A DNA stretch of 64,000 nt from Alphaproteobacteria bacterium (GCA_037200445.1 JBBCGH010000001.1:1178001-1242000), one strand, 5' to 3'. Counted from the first letter of the stretch, positions 53,900 through 62,677 are shown. Numbers and translations are program-made. The notes: generated from the sequence alone by a model not told the origin.

Positions 53900-54169
53900 A
53901 TGCGATTGCTGCGGTCGGTATTGTTGATGGCGGCTGTGGCGGCACCCGTGGCGATAGCCGCGAGTACCTCGGCAGATGCAGCATGTTTCCGCCGGTGCGA
54001 GGCCATCGTATCCAGCGGGTTCTGCACCCGATGGGGACCCTGCGAAGAGCTGCTGGAGTCGATCCTGAAGCCTGCCCGCAGCGCGAAAGCCTGCCGGGCG
54101 ACGGCCGGACTCATGTGCGACTACAATTCCTGCAAGCCGGTCTGTGGTCCGGCCAAGCCAACGCAATAG
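53900..54169 (+). CDS. Small exported eight-cysteine protein
   Basis: This 89-residue protein has a signal peptide ending near ADAAC (residues 26-29) and a mature part of about 61 residues with eight cysteines (29, 33, 42, 48, 65, 73, 78 and 82), enough for four disulfides. ATG 53900 follows GGGAGGTC. No family is recognised. It lies 93 bases after the SGNH gene on the same strand. Confidence 0.78.
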   Translation: MRLLRSVLLMAAVAAPVAIAASTSADAACFRRCEAIVSSGFCTRWGPCEELLESILKPARSAKACRATAGLMCDYNSCKPVCGPAKPTQ

Positions 54170-54316
54170 CGCGACAGCCTCGCGGTTGCCGCAATCCAAC
54201 CGCCCTTGGCCCTGACCACGCACGATCGAGGCGCGCAGCTTTGGCCCGCGCGCCTTCGCGCGATGAGGTGAGAAGGATTTCCGGAAACGCCGCCGTTTGG
54301 CCAGTGCCGCGGCGGG

Positions 54317-54475
54317 TCAGGCCGCCGCGGTCACACTCGCGGTTTGGGGCGGCTCCCCTTGGTCGGGCGTCCCGCGCGTCGCATCTGCAACCATCAGCGC
54401 GGCGATCAGCATCACGGCCGCCGTGATCGTTGCGAAGCCAAAACCGATCGTGCGCAGACCTTTCTGATCCGCCAT
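54317..54475 (-). CDS. Small single-pass membrane protein
   Basis: This 52-residue protein, MADQKGLRTIGFGFATITAA, has one helix ending LIAALMVADATRG and a polar tail. Upstream, 55 bases away, is a perfect dyad matching the one beside the MerR gene, so it is likely under the same metal-responsive control. Function unknown. It is too short for the usual cutoffs but has a plausible ribosome-binding site (GAGGAAG). Confidence 0.72.
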   Translation of the reverse strand: MADQKGLRTIGFGFATITAAVMLIAALMVADATRGTPDQGEPPQTASVTAAA

Positions 54476-54530
54476 GGTGACTTCCTCAACCAACACCTGG
54501 CGCGACAACAGGGCGGCCGATCGGCCGTTC

Positions 54531-54553
54531 CATCCTGTAGTTGCTACAGGATG
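54531..54553. promoter_or_regulatory. MerR-type operator dyad upstream of the 52-residue protein
   Basis: CATCCTGTAG, three bases, CTACAGGATG: a perfect 10-base inverted repeat. The CTGTAG-N3-CTACAG core recurs at 55040. MerR-family metal regulators bind dyads of this type. Confidence 0.7.
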
Positions 54554-54579
54554 CGAAAATGTCGGGTTCAGGCGGCCGG

Positions 54580-55023
54580 TTACGCGAGCGGGGAGCCGGT
54601 GCGCTCGATGTCGAGGATGTCCAGCACGGGGCACTCGGGCGCGGCGCTGCCCGAGCATTGCGACACGGTGGAAGCGAGCAGCCTCTCGAGATTCTGCAGA
54701 TCGTGCAGCTTCGACCTGATGTCGGCCAGGTGACGCGATGCGAGCTCGCGGACGTCGCCGCAGGCCGCGCGGCCTGGGCCGCCGAGTTGCAGCAGGGTGC
54801 GGATATCCTCGAGCCTGAAGCCGAGTTCACGCGCGCGGCGGACAAAGGTCAGCGTGCGAAGGTCAGAATGCCCGTAGACCCGGCGTCCGCTGGAACTTCG
54901 CGGCGGCGGCGACAGCAGGCCGATGCGCTCGTAGTAGCGAATGGTCTCGATGGTCGCGCCGCTGCGCCTCGCGAGAGTCCCGATCGGGAACTTTTCGCCG
55001 CGCGCTTGCCCGGGTTTCGTCAT
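54580..55023 (-). CDS. MerR-family metal-responsive regulator
   Basis: This 147-residue activator has a winged helix-turn-helix (PIGTLARRSGATIETIRYYE, residues 13-32), a dimerisation helix, and metal-site cysteines Cys88, Cys123 and Cys131, with CSGSAAPECPVLDIL at the end. The spacings (35 and 8) approach those of Hg(II) MerR (35 and 9) and ZntR, so a soft or divalent metal is likely. ATG 55023 is chosen at the family start. Two matching dyads lie on either side. No metal efflux pump is in view. Confidence 0.9.
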   Translation of the reverse strand: MTKPGQARGEKFPIGTLARRSGATIETIRYYERIGLLSPPPRSSSGRRVYGHSDLRTLTFVRRARELGFRLEDIRTLLQLGGPGRAACGDVRELASRHLADIRSKLHDLQNLERLLASTVSQCSGSAAPECPVLDILDIERTGSPLA

Positions 55024-55039
55024 CAACGGCCCCTTGCTC

Positions 55040-55054
55040 CTGTAGGCGCTACAG
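55040..55054. promoter_or_regulatory. MerR-type operator dyad upstream of the regulator gene
   Basis: CTGTAG, three bases, CTACAG, 17 bases before the MerR start. Preceded on the plus strand by TTGCTC and followed by CATGAT 19 bases later, the long spacer typical of MerR-activated promoters, so it could serve the rightward zinc-ribbon gene as well as autoregulation. Confidence 0.6.
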
Positions 55055-55140
55055 CATCCATGATCCGCATCGAACGGCCGATTGAACGAACATGCTTCGG
55101 ACGAACGCAACGATGACCGAAGCAGTAACAAAGGCACGCG

Positions 55141-55326
55141 ATGGCGCAACCGCAATCTGGTGACAGAACCGGCGAACAGGGATCGCCGACGTCCGCGGCA
55201 TGTCCGAAGTGCGGGGGCACAATGAAACTCATTCACATCGTTCCCGACAAACCGGGCTACGAGCGGCGCACGCGCAAATGCGACGCGTGCGGCGAAGTGA
55301 CGAGCGAAGTCGTCCGGCTCGGCTAG
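55141..55326 (+). CDS. Small zinc-ribbon protein
   Basis: This 61-residue protein has two CxxC knuckles (CPKCGG at 21-24 and CDACGE at 47-50), a simple zinc ribbon, with a disordered N-terminus. Such proteins bind Zn and sometimes nucleic acid. AAAGG lies near the start. It is divergent from the MerR gene and may be controlled by it. Confidence 0.82.
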   Translation: MAQPQSGDRTGEQGSPTSAACPKCGGTMKLIHIVPDKPGYERRTRKCDACGEVTSEVVRLG

Positions 55327-55345
55327 GTCGCGATGCCGGGGCGCG

Positions 55346-55990
55346 CTATAGCCGCTCCTTCACGACGCGCGCGATCGCGGCGCGCAGCTCCGGCATGCCG
55401 CCGCCCTCGCGCGATGACGTCACCAGAATCTCCGGGAACGCCGCGGGCCGTTTCGCCAGCGCGGCCGCGGTGTCCGCGATGCGTTTCTCCAGCTCGGACT
55501 TCTTCACCTGGTCCGCCTTGGTGAGCACGATCTGGTAGCTCACCGCGGCTGCATCCAGCGTCTTGAGCACGGCCTCGTCCACATCCTTCAGACCATGCCG
55601 CGCATCGACCAGCACATAGACGCGCGCGAGGTTGGCGCGCCCGGCGAGATAGGCGTGGATCAGCGCGGTCCAGGCCGCGACCTTCGCCTTGGGGGCTTCC
55701 GCATAGCCGTAGCCCGGCATGTCGACGAGCCGCAGGACGGTCTCGGCGCCGGCCGCGAAATAAATCAGCTCCTGCGTGCGCCCCGGCGTATTCGAGGTGC
55801 GCGCCAGTGCCTTGCGCGCGGTGAGCGCGTTGATCAGGCTCGACTTGCCGACATTCGAGCGGCCCGCGAACGCGATCTCGATCCCCTTCATCGGCGGCAG
55901 CCGCTCCGCCGTGCCGGCGGCCGCGGCGAACTGCCAGTCGGCGCCAAACAGCGTGCGCCCGGCTTCGATCTCGGCAGCGGAAAAGCGCAT
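55346..55990 (-). CDS. engB: Ribosome biogenesis GTPase EngB (YsxC/YihA)
   Basis: This 214-residue GTPase is needed for large ribosomal subunit assembly. G1 is GRSNVGKSS (43-51), G2 region NTPGRTQE (67-74), G3 DMPGYG (90-95) and G4 LTKAD. ATG 55990 is chosen; a longer frame overlapping prmB is rejected. In related genomes engB directly follows yidC; here prmB and others intervene and only a yidC remnant remains 5.9 kb upstream. Confidence 0.95.
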   Translation of the reverse strand: MRFSAAEIEAGRTLFGADWQFAAAAGTAERLPPMKGIEIAFAGRSNVGKSSLINALTARKALARTSNTPGRTQELIYFAAGAETVLRLVDMPGYGYAEAPKAKVAAWTALIHAYLAGRANLARVYVLVDARHGLKDVDEAVLKTLDAAAVSYQIVLTKADQVKKSELEKRIADTAAALAKRPAAFPEILVTSSREGGGMPELRAAIARVVKERL

Positions 55991-55994
55991 CACG

Positions 55995-56912
55995 TCACTC
56001 CAGTGCCGCAGCCGGCAGCCAGAACACCTCGCCGGAGGTTGCCGCGGTGTCGAGCCAGAGGAAGTTGGTGTCGGGGAAACTTGCTTCCAGCGCGGGGCGG
56101 CATCGCCCGATCTCGCACAGCAAGCCGCCGTCCTCGCTGAGATGACGGCGCGCTTGGCCCAGAACCCGCCGCACGATGTCGAGCCCGTCGGCGCCCGCCG
56201 CCAGCGCGAGCCGCGGCTCTTGGGCGTACTCTTGCGGAAGCCGCGCCATGCCTTCGGCATCCACGTAAGGCGGGTTGCACAGGATCACGTCGTAGACCGC
56301 ATCGCCCACCGGCTTGAACAGGTCGCCCGGCAGCAGCGTCACGCGATCCTCCACGCCGTGCTCCGCCACGTTGATCTTCGCGACTTCGAGCGCATCCTTC
56401 GACAGATCCACAGCATCGATCTGCGCGCCCGGGAAGACGTCGCAGGCAAGGATCGCAAGACACCCTGAGCCGGTACACAGGTCGAGCACGCGGGCGACCG
56501 CCATGCGATCGACCAGTTGTTCCTCGCCCATGAAAAGGTCGCTGTAGAGAAGCTCCGCCAGATACGAGCGCGGCACGATCGCGCGCTCGTCGATGGTGAA
56601 CGCATGATCCTGTAGATACACGCGCTTGACGAGGTACGCGGCAGGCGTGCGCGTGCGGAGGCGCTTCTCGATCAGGCCGAACACGCGGGAGCGCTCCGCC
56701 GCGGTGAGCCGCGCGGCGAGGAACGCGTCCGCGTTGTCCTTGGAGAGATGCAGCGCTTCGCAGACCAGGAACATCGCATCCTCCACCGCGTCGCGCGTAC
56801 CCTGGCCGAACGCGAGCTTCGCCGCGCCGAAGCGGCTCGCCGCATAGCGCACGAAGTCGAGGACGCTCGCGAGCTCGCGGGGCGGGGTTTTGCGGGACGT
56901 TTTGGCGGGCAT
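55995..56912 (-). CDS. prmB: Ribosomal protein L3 N5-glutamine methyltransferase
   Basis: This 305-residue SAM enzyme methylates a Gln side chain in ribosomal protein L3. The N-terminal helical domain (about 1-110) includes [13 protein letters not shown], motif I is [10 protein letters not shown] (144-153) and the catalytic NPPY lies at 213-216 ([12 protein letters not shown]). PrmB is preferred over PrmC from its length and the LLYSDLF-type region. ATG 56912 starts at MPAKTSRK; a longer upstream frame is not coding. It lies 4 bases from engB. Confidence 0.9.
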   Translation of the reverse strand: MPAKTSRKTPPRELASVLDFVRYAASRFGAAKLAFGQGTRDAVEDAMFLVCEALHLSKDNADAFLAARLTAAERSRVFGLIEKRLRTRTPAAYLVKRVYLQDHAFTIDERAIVPRSYLAELLYSDLFMGEEQLVDRMAVARVLDLCTGSGCLAILACDVFPGAQIDAVDLSKDALEVAKINVAEHGVEDRVTLLPGDLFKPVGDAVYDVILCNPPYVDAEGMARLPQEYAQEPRLALAAGADGLDIVRRVLGQARRHLSEDGGLLCEIGRCRPALEASFPDTNFLWLDTAATSGEVFWLPAAALE

Positions 56913-57020
56913 GCGGGGCGTTCTGTAGGACGGGGCGTCTCTTATATCAAACGCCGCATCCAACGTGGTTGCGGCTCGCCCGATCCGCGACATAGGCTCC
57001 GGGCCATTCAGGGGGTCGCC

Positions 57021-57548
57021 ATGCCCGGCTTCGAAGAATGGGAAAGCTTCTATGTCATCGTCGGCGCCGCCGCAGGCGCGCTGATCGGCCTGCAATTCGT
57101 GGTCATGACGCTGTTTGCCGAAAGGCCACCGGCCGCCGAGGGCGCCGCCGCCTACTCGACCCCGCAGATCGTGCACTTTTCCGCCGCGTTCTTTCTCTCG
57201 GCGCTGCTGCGCGTGCCATGGCACGGTATCGCGCCCGCGGCCGTGCTGTGGGGCCTGATGGGCGCGAGCGGATTCATCTACGAGCTGTTCATCATCCGGC
57301 GCATGCGCAGCACGCAGGTCTATCGGCCGGCGTTCGAGGACTGGTTCTTTCACGTCGCGCTGCCGCTATCGGCCTACGCGCTGCTCGCCGTCTCCGCGGT
57401 TGCGGCGCTCTACTGGCCGCACGAAACGCTGTTCGCCGTCGCGGCTGCCACGCTGCTGCTTGTGCTTGCGGGAATCCACAACGCCTGGGACGCCGTGACC
57501 TGGCACTTGCTCGTGAGGCGGCGAGGCATGAAGGATCGCGACACCTAG
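57021..57548 (+). CDS. Small integral membrane protein, unknown function
   Basis: This 175-residue protein has about four hydrophobic helices: VIVGAAAGALIGLQFVVMTL, VHFSAAFFLSALLRV, WGLMGASGFIYELFI, and two near 120-160. It begins MPGFEEWESFYVIVG. Similar rhizobial proteins are known only as hypothetical. ATG 57021 follows AGGGGGTCGCC. Its stop overlaps the next repeat. Confidence 0.78.
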   Translation: MPGFEEWESFYVIVGAAAGALIGLQFVVMTLFAERPPAAEGAAAYSTPQIVHFSAAFFLSALLRVPWHGIAPAAVLWGLMGASGFIYELFIIRRMRSTQVYRPAFEDWFFHVALPLSAYALLAVSAVAALYWPHETLFAVAAATLLLVLAGIHNAWDAVTWHLLVRRRGMKDRDT

Positions 57549-57651
57549 AGCATGATCCCGAAAAGTGGGAACCGGTTTTCGGAAAAGATCATGCTCAAAC
57601 AAAAAGCCAGAGCGCGGCTCCGGTTCAGCCAAGAATGATAGCGCTCTAAGT
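57548..57651. repeat. Composite palindromic repeat, family A, copy 6 (long form)
   Basis: GAGCATGATC pairs with GATCATGCTC (57548-57596), with the core CCGAAAAGTGGGAACCGG identical to copy 2. CAAACAAAAA follows and a second block runs to GATAGCGCTCTAAG. This and copy 2 define the full unit. It lies between convergent genes. Confidence 0.78.
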
Positions 57652-57668
57652 CGCCGGCCCTGGCGGTC

Positions 57669-58655
57669 TTACTTGTAGCCCAACGGTGCGCCGCTCCGGC
57701 TGCCCGCGCGCGGGCTCAGCGCAGTGAGCGGCTTCTCCCCATACTGTTTATAGAGCTGCACGAACTCATCGGCGAGCTCGTAGCACAGGGTGATCTTGTG
57801 CTCGGGCCCGACCCACCTCGCGCTGCTGTCGCCGCACATCTGCACCTCGATGGTGAACGGCTTCGTCCAGGCGTAGAGGTCGGCGAGCCGGTCGCCCACG
57901 CGCTCCATGATTTCGGTCACGTGCAAGGCTTTCTCGAAGATATCGAGCGCTCCCTCGGGCTTGCCGTAGATGATCTGATATTTCTGGCGTTCCTGGCCCT
58001 CCGTGCGCAGATAGGGCTTCAGCGCCTTGTCCCACGACCACGAGGCGTTGCTGTAGTCGAAGACGCAGCTCTCCTGCCGGTCCTCCGGCAGGTTCACCTC
58101 GCGGGCGAGATCCGCGAACCGGTCGGGGTTCGATCCGACCATCAGGCAGATGATGTTGTAGGCGCGCTGCAGGTCGAGGCCGTGAACGTCGTAGTAGACG
58201 ACGTCTTCATGGTTGTCCCGATCCCGCAGGTCGCTGATCATCCAGCTCTTCGCCGCATTGACCAGGGTGCGGTGGGTGAACTCGGTTTTCATGTCGAGCA
58301 TCGCGACGGTCGCGAACGCGTCGGCGGCGTCTTCCTCGCGGCCGAGCACCGGAAGCCCGAGATCGGAAATCAGGCCGTGCGCCGCCTCGTGCAGCAGGAC
58401 AAACAGCATGTTGCCGGTCGTGAACTCTGCCGTCGCCTTGAGCTTGTCGTACGGAATGCCCTTGACGCGCGGATGCGTCGAAATGGCTTGAACGGCCGCC
58501 TCGAGCCGCGCCTCGCAGTCGGGATCGTCGACCGGAGGCGGACCGGCCCGGAGCGCCCCGCCGGGGAGCGCCACCAATGCCAGCACGGCAGCCCATCGCC
58601 AGATCCAGCGCAGCCCGGTGCTTTTCTTGTCAGCCGGCTTCATCTGCGGCTCCAT
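57669..58655 (-). CDS. DUF4344 putative zinc metallopeptidase
   Basis: This 328-residue exported protein has a signal peptide or anchor (WAAVLALVALPGGALRAG) and an HExxH motif HEAAH at 89-93, with E/D residues at REEDAADAF (about 107-112) as a possible third ligand. The DUF4344 family is annotated as putative metallopeptidase. Cysteines near 47, 169, 197, 275 and 292 suggest disulfides. Substrate unknown. ATG 58655 is used; a start five codons later is possible. Confidence 0.87.
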   Translation of the reverse strand: MEPQMKPADKKSTGLRWIWRWAAVLALVALPGGALRAGPPPVDDPDCEARLEAAVQAISTHPRVKGIPYDKLKATAEFTTGNMLFVLLHEAAHGLISDLGLPVLGREEDAADAFATVAMLDMKTEFTHRTLVNAAKSWMISDLRDRDNHEDVVYYDVHGLDLQRAYNIICLMVGSNPDRFADLAREVNLPEDRQESCVFDYSNASWSWDKALKPYLRTEGQERQKYQIIYGKPEGALDIFEKALHVTEIMERVGDRLADLYAWTKPFTIEVQMCGDSSARWVGPEHKITLCYELADEFVQLYKQYGEKPLTALSPRAGSRSGAPLGYK

Positions 58656-59018
58656 GACCTTTGCGCGATGCTATGGCGCGTGCATTCGTAATGCCGCGAG
58701 CATCGCGCCGCAGTATCTACGATGGTAGCGGCGGCTTGAGACCTTTGGTGTTACCGGGCTGCCGCCGTGCCCGCGCCCCACGAGATCGGCGCTTCAGCCG
58801 ATTTCGGCAATATCCTCGCGAAATTTTGACCGGATGTCATCACGCGCGCGTGATGCGCGGCACTTAAGGTTTGCGGCGGGTCTTTGCCTTTGATCCAGGC
58901 GGTGAGGCGGATAGAATGCCGCCTATCGTGCGGGCGCACGATGAAGCGATGCCCAAAAAGCGCCCGTGCACGCCCTGTCTCACGCCGCCGTTGTGCCCTC
59001 TTTTCCCGGACAGCTTTC
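58656..59018. other. Intergenic region with one perfect palindrome
   Basis: About 360 bases between divergent genes contain no convincing gene. CATCACGCGCGCGTGATG at 58838-58855 is an 18-base perfect palindrome that could be an operator. The remainder shows no other structure I can support. Confidence 0.5.
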
Positions 59019-60347
59019 ATGATGGTCTTTGCCGGCAGACAAGCGCTTGCCGCCGCTCTCGTGCTCGGAATCTGTACAGCCGCGAGCGCCGACGATGTGC
59101 TGTTCGAAAACGTCCGCATCTTCGATGGAAAAGGCGCGGCCCTGTCCGCGCCGTCGAATGTGCTGATCAAGGGCAACGTGATCGCGCGCATCTCGACCGG
59201 CGCCATCGCGGCCGATGGGGCCGTGCGCATCGCGGGGAACGGGCGCACGCTGATGCCCGGCCTGATCGACAATCATTGGCACGCGATGCTGATCCGGGCG
59301 ACGCCGGCGGAGGCGTTCGGCGATGTCGGCTACAACAATCTCGCGGCCGGCGACGAGGCGACGGACACCCTGATGCGCGGCTTCACCACCGTTCGCGACG
59401 TGGGCGGGCCGGCGTTCGGGCTGAAGCGCGCCATCGACGCGGGCATCGTCAGGGGCCCGCGCATCTATCCCTCCGGCGCCATGATCACGGTCACCAGCGG
59501 TCACGGGGATTTCCGCCAGCTCACCGATCTGCCGCGCACGATCGGCGGCATGCTCACCCGCATGGAAGTGCTCGGCGGCGCCATCGTCGCCGACAGTCCC
59601 GACGAGGTGCGCGTGCGCACGCGCGAGCAGCTGATGCAGGGAGCTTCCCAGATCAAGCTGACAGCGGGCGGCGGCGTGTCGTCGCCGTTCAGTCCGAACG
59701 ACGTGATGACCTTCACCGAGCCCGAACTGCGGGCCGCGGTCGAGGCGGCCGAGAACTGGGGCACCTACGTGGTCGCGCATGCCTTCACGCCGGCTGCGAT
59801 CCAGCGGTCCATCGCGGCCGGCGTGAAATGCATCGAGCACGGGTTCCTGATGGACGAGGCGACCGCGAAACTGATTGCCGAGAAGGGCATCTGGTTGAGC
59901 CTGCAGCCGTTGCCTGAGGAAATGAGGACGGGCCTTCCGGTCGGCTCGGTGCAGCGCGCCAAGGCCGAAGAGGTCTGGCCCGGGATCGCCCGCGCCTACG
60001 AGTTCGCCAAGAAATACAAGATCAAGACCGCGTGGGGCACCGACGTGCTGTTCTCGCGCGCACTGGCGCAGAAGCAGGGCGCCATTCTCGCCTCGCTTTC
60101 GCGCTGGTACACGCCCGCCGAAGCGCTGGTGATGGCGACGTCGACCAATGCCGAGCTGCTCGCGCTGTCCGGCAAGCGCAACCCGTACCCGGGCAAGCTC
60201 GGCGTGGTGGAAGAAGGCGCGCTCGCCGACCTGCTGCTGGTCGAGGGCAATCCCCTGGAGAACCTCAACCTGGTCGCGGATGCCGCCACCAACTTCAAGA
60301 TCATCATGAAAGATGGCACGATCTACAAGAACACGCTGACCCGGTGA
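59019..60347 (+). CDS. Exported amidohydrolase-family protein
   Basis: This 442-residue metal-dependent hydrolase has a signal peptide (ALAAALVLGICTAASAD), the metal site HWH at 86-88 (DNHWHAM), KLTAGGG in the middle, then HAFTP and EHGF for later ligands and AWGTDVLF near the end. It is of the imidazolonepropionase / Xaa-Pro dipeptidase-like type often exported by these bacteria. Substrate unknown. ATG 59019 or 59022 are both possible; upstream codons do not look coding. Confidence 0.87.
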   Translation: MMVFAGRQALAAALVLGICTAASADDVLFENVRIFDGKGAALSAPSNVLIKGNVIARISTGAIAADGAVRIAGNGRTLMPGLIDNHWHAMLIRATPAEAFGDVGYNNLAAGDEATDTLMRGFTTVRDVGGPAFGLKRAIDAGIVRGPRIYPSGAMITVTSGHGDFRQLTDLPRTIGGMLTRMEVLGGAIVADSPDEVRVRTREQLMQGASQIKLTAGGGVSSPFSPNDVMTFTEPELRAAVEAAENWGTYVVAHAFTPAAIQRSIAAGVKCIEHGFLMDEATAKLIAEKGIWLSLQPLPEEMRTGLPVGSVQRAKAEEVWPGIARAYEFAKKYKIKTAWGTDVLFSRALAQKQGAILASLSRWYTPAEALVMATSTNAELLALSGKRNPYPGKLGVVEEGALADLLLVEGNPLENLNLVADAATNFKIIMKDGTIYKNTLTR

Positions 60348-60372
60348 GCCGCCCCTGCGCTTCCTTTCCATA

Positions 60373-61377
60373 GTGCTGTCGAACGCTCTGCGCTGGCTGA
60401 TCGCCGGATTGTGGTTTGTCTTCCGCGCCCTGCTGATCGCCTGGGCCACGCTCGCGATCTACTATTCGAACCTGCCGTGGCCGCAGGCGCGGCTCGCTTT
60501 GGCGATTGCCTTTGCGGCCTTCGCGATCTGGGCGGTCTTCGTGTTCCGCCGCCGCTGGAAGACTATCGCCTTCATCGCGGTCTACCTCGGCGTGGTCGCC
60601 TGGTGGATCGCCATTCCTCCCTCGCACGATCGCAACTGGCGGCCGGAGGTCGCCATGATGCCGCGGGCGGTGATCGACGGCGACCGCGTGCGCATCACCG
60701 GCGTGCGCAATTTCGACTACCGGTCGCGCAACGATTTCACGGTGCGCTACGAGGAGCGCGAGGTCGAGCTCTCGCACCTCGTAGCGCTCGATTTCTACGT
60801 GTCCTATTTCATGGAGGGGCCGGTCGGGCACACGTTCGTCAGCTTCATCTTCGACAATGCGCCGCCGGTGAGCATCTCGATCGAGACGCGGCCCGAAGTG
60901 GGCGAGGGCTTTGCGCCGGTCGCCTCGATGTTCAAGCAGTTCGAGCTGATCTACGTGGTCGGGGAAGAGCGCGACCTTGTCGGCGTGCGCGCCAACCACC
61001 GGGCCGAGCCGATCTATCTCTATCGCCTCAACACGTCGGCCGAGGATGCGCGCCGGCTGTTCCTCATCTACCTCGCGCGGATCAACGAACTCGCCGACAA
61101 GCCCGAGTTCTATCACCTGCTGACCAACAGCTGCACGATCAACATCGTGCGCTACGCGAACGCCGCCGGCCGGACCGGCCGGATCGACTTCCGCCATATT
61201 CTCAACGGCCTCGCCGACAGTTACCTCTATCGCTCGGGCCGCATCGACACGATGCTTCCGTTCGACGAGCTGCGGCGGCGCTCCCATATCAACGAGGCGG
61301 TGCACGCGGCCGACGGCGCGCCGGAGCCCGGTTTCTCGGATCGCATTCGCGTGGCCCTGCCGACGATTGCGCGTTGA
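60373..61377 (+). CDS. DUF4105 membrane protein
   Basis: This 334-residue protein has three N-terminal helices (LIAGLWFVFRALLIAWATLAI, ALAIAFAAFAIWAVFVF and TIAFIAVYLGVVAWWIAI) and a periplasmic DUF4105 domain with VGHTFVSFIFD and LTNSCTINIVRYAN. The conserved His and Cys suggest a hydrolase, but none is proved. GTG 60373 is the first start in frame; it follows the amidohydrolase by 25 bases. Confidence 0.88.
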   Translation: MLSNALRWLIAGLWFVFRALLIAWATLAIYYSNLPWPQARLALAIAFAAFAIWAVFVFRRRWKTIAFIAVYLGVVAWWIAIPPSHDRNWRPEVAMMPRAVIDGDRVRITGVRNFDYRSRNDFTVRYEEREVELSHLVALDFYVSYFMEGPVGHTFVSFIFDNAPPVSISIETRPEVGEGFAPVASMFKQFELIYVVGEERDLVGVRANHRAEPIYLYRLNTSAEDARRLFLIYLARINELADKPEFYHLLTNSCTINIVRYANAAGRTGRIDFRHILNGLADSYLYRSGRIDTMLPFDELRRRSHINEAVHAADGAPEPGFSDRIRVALPTIAR

Positions 61378-61438
61378 GTGTGAGAACGTCTCTCAGGGTA
61401 TCCTACGAGCCCTGAGTCTCTTCGCTGCGCCGCCGCCG

Positions 61439-61825
61439 CTACATCCCGCAATTCCACATCGGGCCGATCGGCGTGTTGGTCCAGCACGGGCCGAAGCCGC
61501 CGCCGTTCCAGCGGCCGCGATAGAATTGAGGATAGCCCCAGCCGTAGCGCCACTCGGAGCCCGAGATGTAGCGGCGCCGCGGATCGCTGAAATCGCCGCC
61601 CCCATAGGCCGGAGCGCGGTCGCGCCATTCGGAGAGCGGCGGCGGTTGGCGAAAGCCGGGCAGGAATCCGTTGGGTCCGTATTTGGGCGATTTCGGCGGT
61701 GCCTTCGGGCGGACCACGATTTTCAGGTCGCGCTTGGCGTCGGACGGCTTGGCGGCGGCCGACGCGGGCACCAGCAGCGATGCCGCGATGGCGGCAAGGA
61801 GCGCGGCGTTGAGAAGCGGTTTCAT
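61439..61825 (-). CDS. Exported hypothetical protein, Gly/Tyr/Trp-rich C-terminus
   Basis: This 128-residue protein has a signal peptide (LLNAALLAAIAASLLVPASAA) and a mature part rich in Pro, then Gly, Tyr and Trp, ending PIGPMWNCGM. ATG 61825 is chosen; a longer frame would run over the yidC remnant in another phase. Function unknown. It begins 14 bases after the yidC remnant stop. Confidence 0.75.
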   Translation of the reverse strand: MKPLLNAALLAAIAASLLVPASAAAKPSDAKRDLKIVVRPKAPPKSPKYGPNGFLPGFRQPPPLSEWRDRAPAYGGGDFSDPRRRYISGSEWRYGWGYPQFYRGRWNGGGFGPCWTNTPIGPMWNCGM

Positions 61826-61839
61826 GCGGGGCCGCTTTA

Positions 61840-61968
61840 CTACTCCGTCTTCTTCTTCGCAAACATCGTCTCGAGATTGTCGAACAACCCGATCTTCGCC
61901 CCGTGCCGGTTCATGATGAACGACTGCTGCAGCACCGAGAACGTGTTGTTCCAGGCCCAGTAGATCAC
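61840..61968 (-). pseudogene. yidC: 3' remnant of yidC
   Basis: On the minus strand, 42 codons read [20 protein letters not shown], then [10 protein letters not shown] and NLETMF, ending KKTE and TAG at 61840. This is the C-terminal end of the membrane insertase YidC. The preceding codons do not continue YidC; upstream bases belong to the stop of another gene. The full gene (about 600 codons) must be elsewhere. In relatives yidC lies just upstream of engB on the same strand, so this scrap is left near its ancestral position after a rearrangement. Confidence 0.85.
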
Positions 61969-62285
61969 TCCGCCTTTTTCTGAGCGGCGTTGGCAATCGC
62001 CGCGCCTATCCGTTTCTGAACTTCTCTATCGAACAACGGGTCGTCCAGGTCGTGCGGCTTTGCCGAATCCGGATCGTGAATAATGACGCCAGGCCGGGAG
62101 CGTCGTCTCCCGACAATGAGAGACCACAATTTCTGAAAAACTGACGAGAGTGACTGCCGCCACGAAACGCCGATACGAATCCGACGAGATCCTTGGCTAA
62201 AGCAAACGATGCCGATTGCAATTCCCATCAAGATGGCCGAGCCCATCGCCACATAAGGTATTAACTGGAGCGCTTGCGGCAACAT
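61965..62285 (-). CDS. Hypothetical protein with N-terminal membrane helix
   Basis: This 106-residue protein has one helix ([20 protein letters not shown]) and a basic to mixed cytoplasmic tail ending with [18 protein letters not shown]. The stop lies at the upstream boundary of the yidC remnant, so the end may be defined by the same break. Codon use looks less typical than its neighbours. I do not recognise the family. Confidence 0.6.
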   Translation of the reverse strand: MLPQALQLIPYVAMGSAILMGIAIGIVCFSQGSRRIRIGVSWRQSLSSVFQKLWSLIVGRRRSRPGVIIHDPDSAKPHDLDDPLFDREVQKRIGAAIANAAQKKAE

Positions 62286-62422
62286 TCAAAATTCCGAGAT
62301 GGTCTTCCGCTCAGGCGCGCGAGCGGCGCTCCAGGTGAAACGGCATTGCGCTGGCGACAATCGCTCCATAACCGGGTTGAAATGGAGCGGTCGGCTTCCA
62401 AGCCGGCCGCTATTCATCTGCG

Positions 62423-62677
62423 TCAATCGCAGCGGCGAATTCTGCGCATCGATCCATCATCGCGCTGGATTGTAATGGTTCGGCATCCCTGGCCGTAACG
62501 TACTTCGCGCTCGCGGAATCGGCGGCGCTCGTACTCGCGATAGCGCGGGCGATTCGGCTCGCCAATCTGGATGCCGACGCCCGGTACTCCGATTCCGATG
62601 CCTTGCGCATCGGAGGAGACCGGAGCGTAGAGAGTGATCGCCGCGGCGGCGCTCAGCAAGACCAGCAGTTTTTTCAT
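62423..62677 (-). CDS. Small exported arginine-rich protein
   Basis: This 84-residue protein has a signal peptide (LLVLLSAAAAITLYAPVSSDA), a Gly/Ile repeat (GIGIGVPGVGIQIG) and an Arg-rich tail with two cysteines (GCRTITIQRDDGSMRRIRRC). ATG 62677 follows CGGAGAGAAGCC. Similar small rhizobial proteins are uncharacterised. Confidence 0.75.
   Translation of the reverse strand: MKKLLVLLSAAAAITLYAPVSSDAQGIGIGVPGVGIQIGEPNRPRYREYERRRFREREVRYGQGCRTITIQRDDGSMRRIRRCD

Noticed and set aside
61965-62285. Considered as the upstream part of yidC in another frame
   Set aside because: The protein has one helix and no YidC motifs; only the 42 codons after it match YidC.
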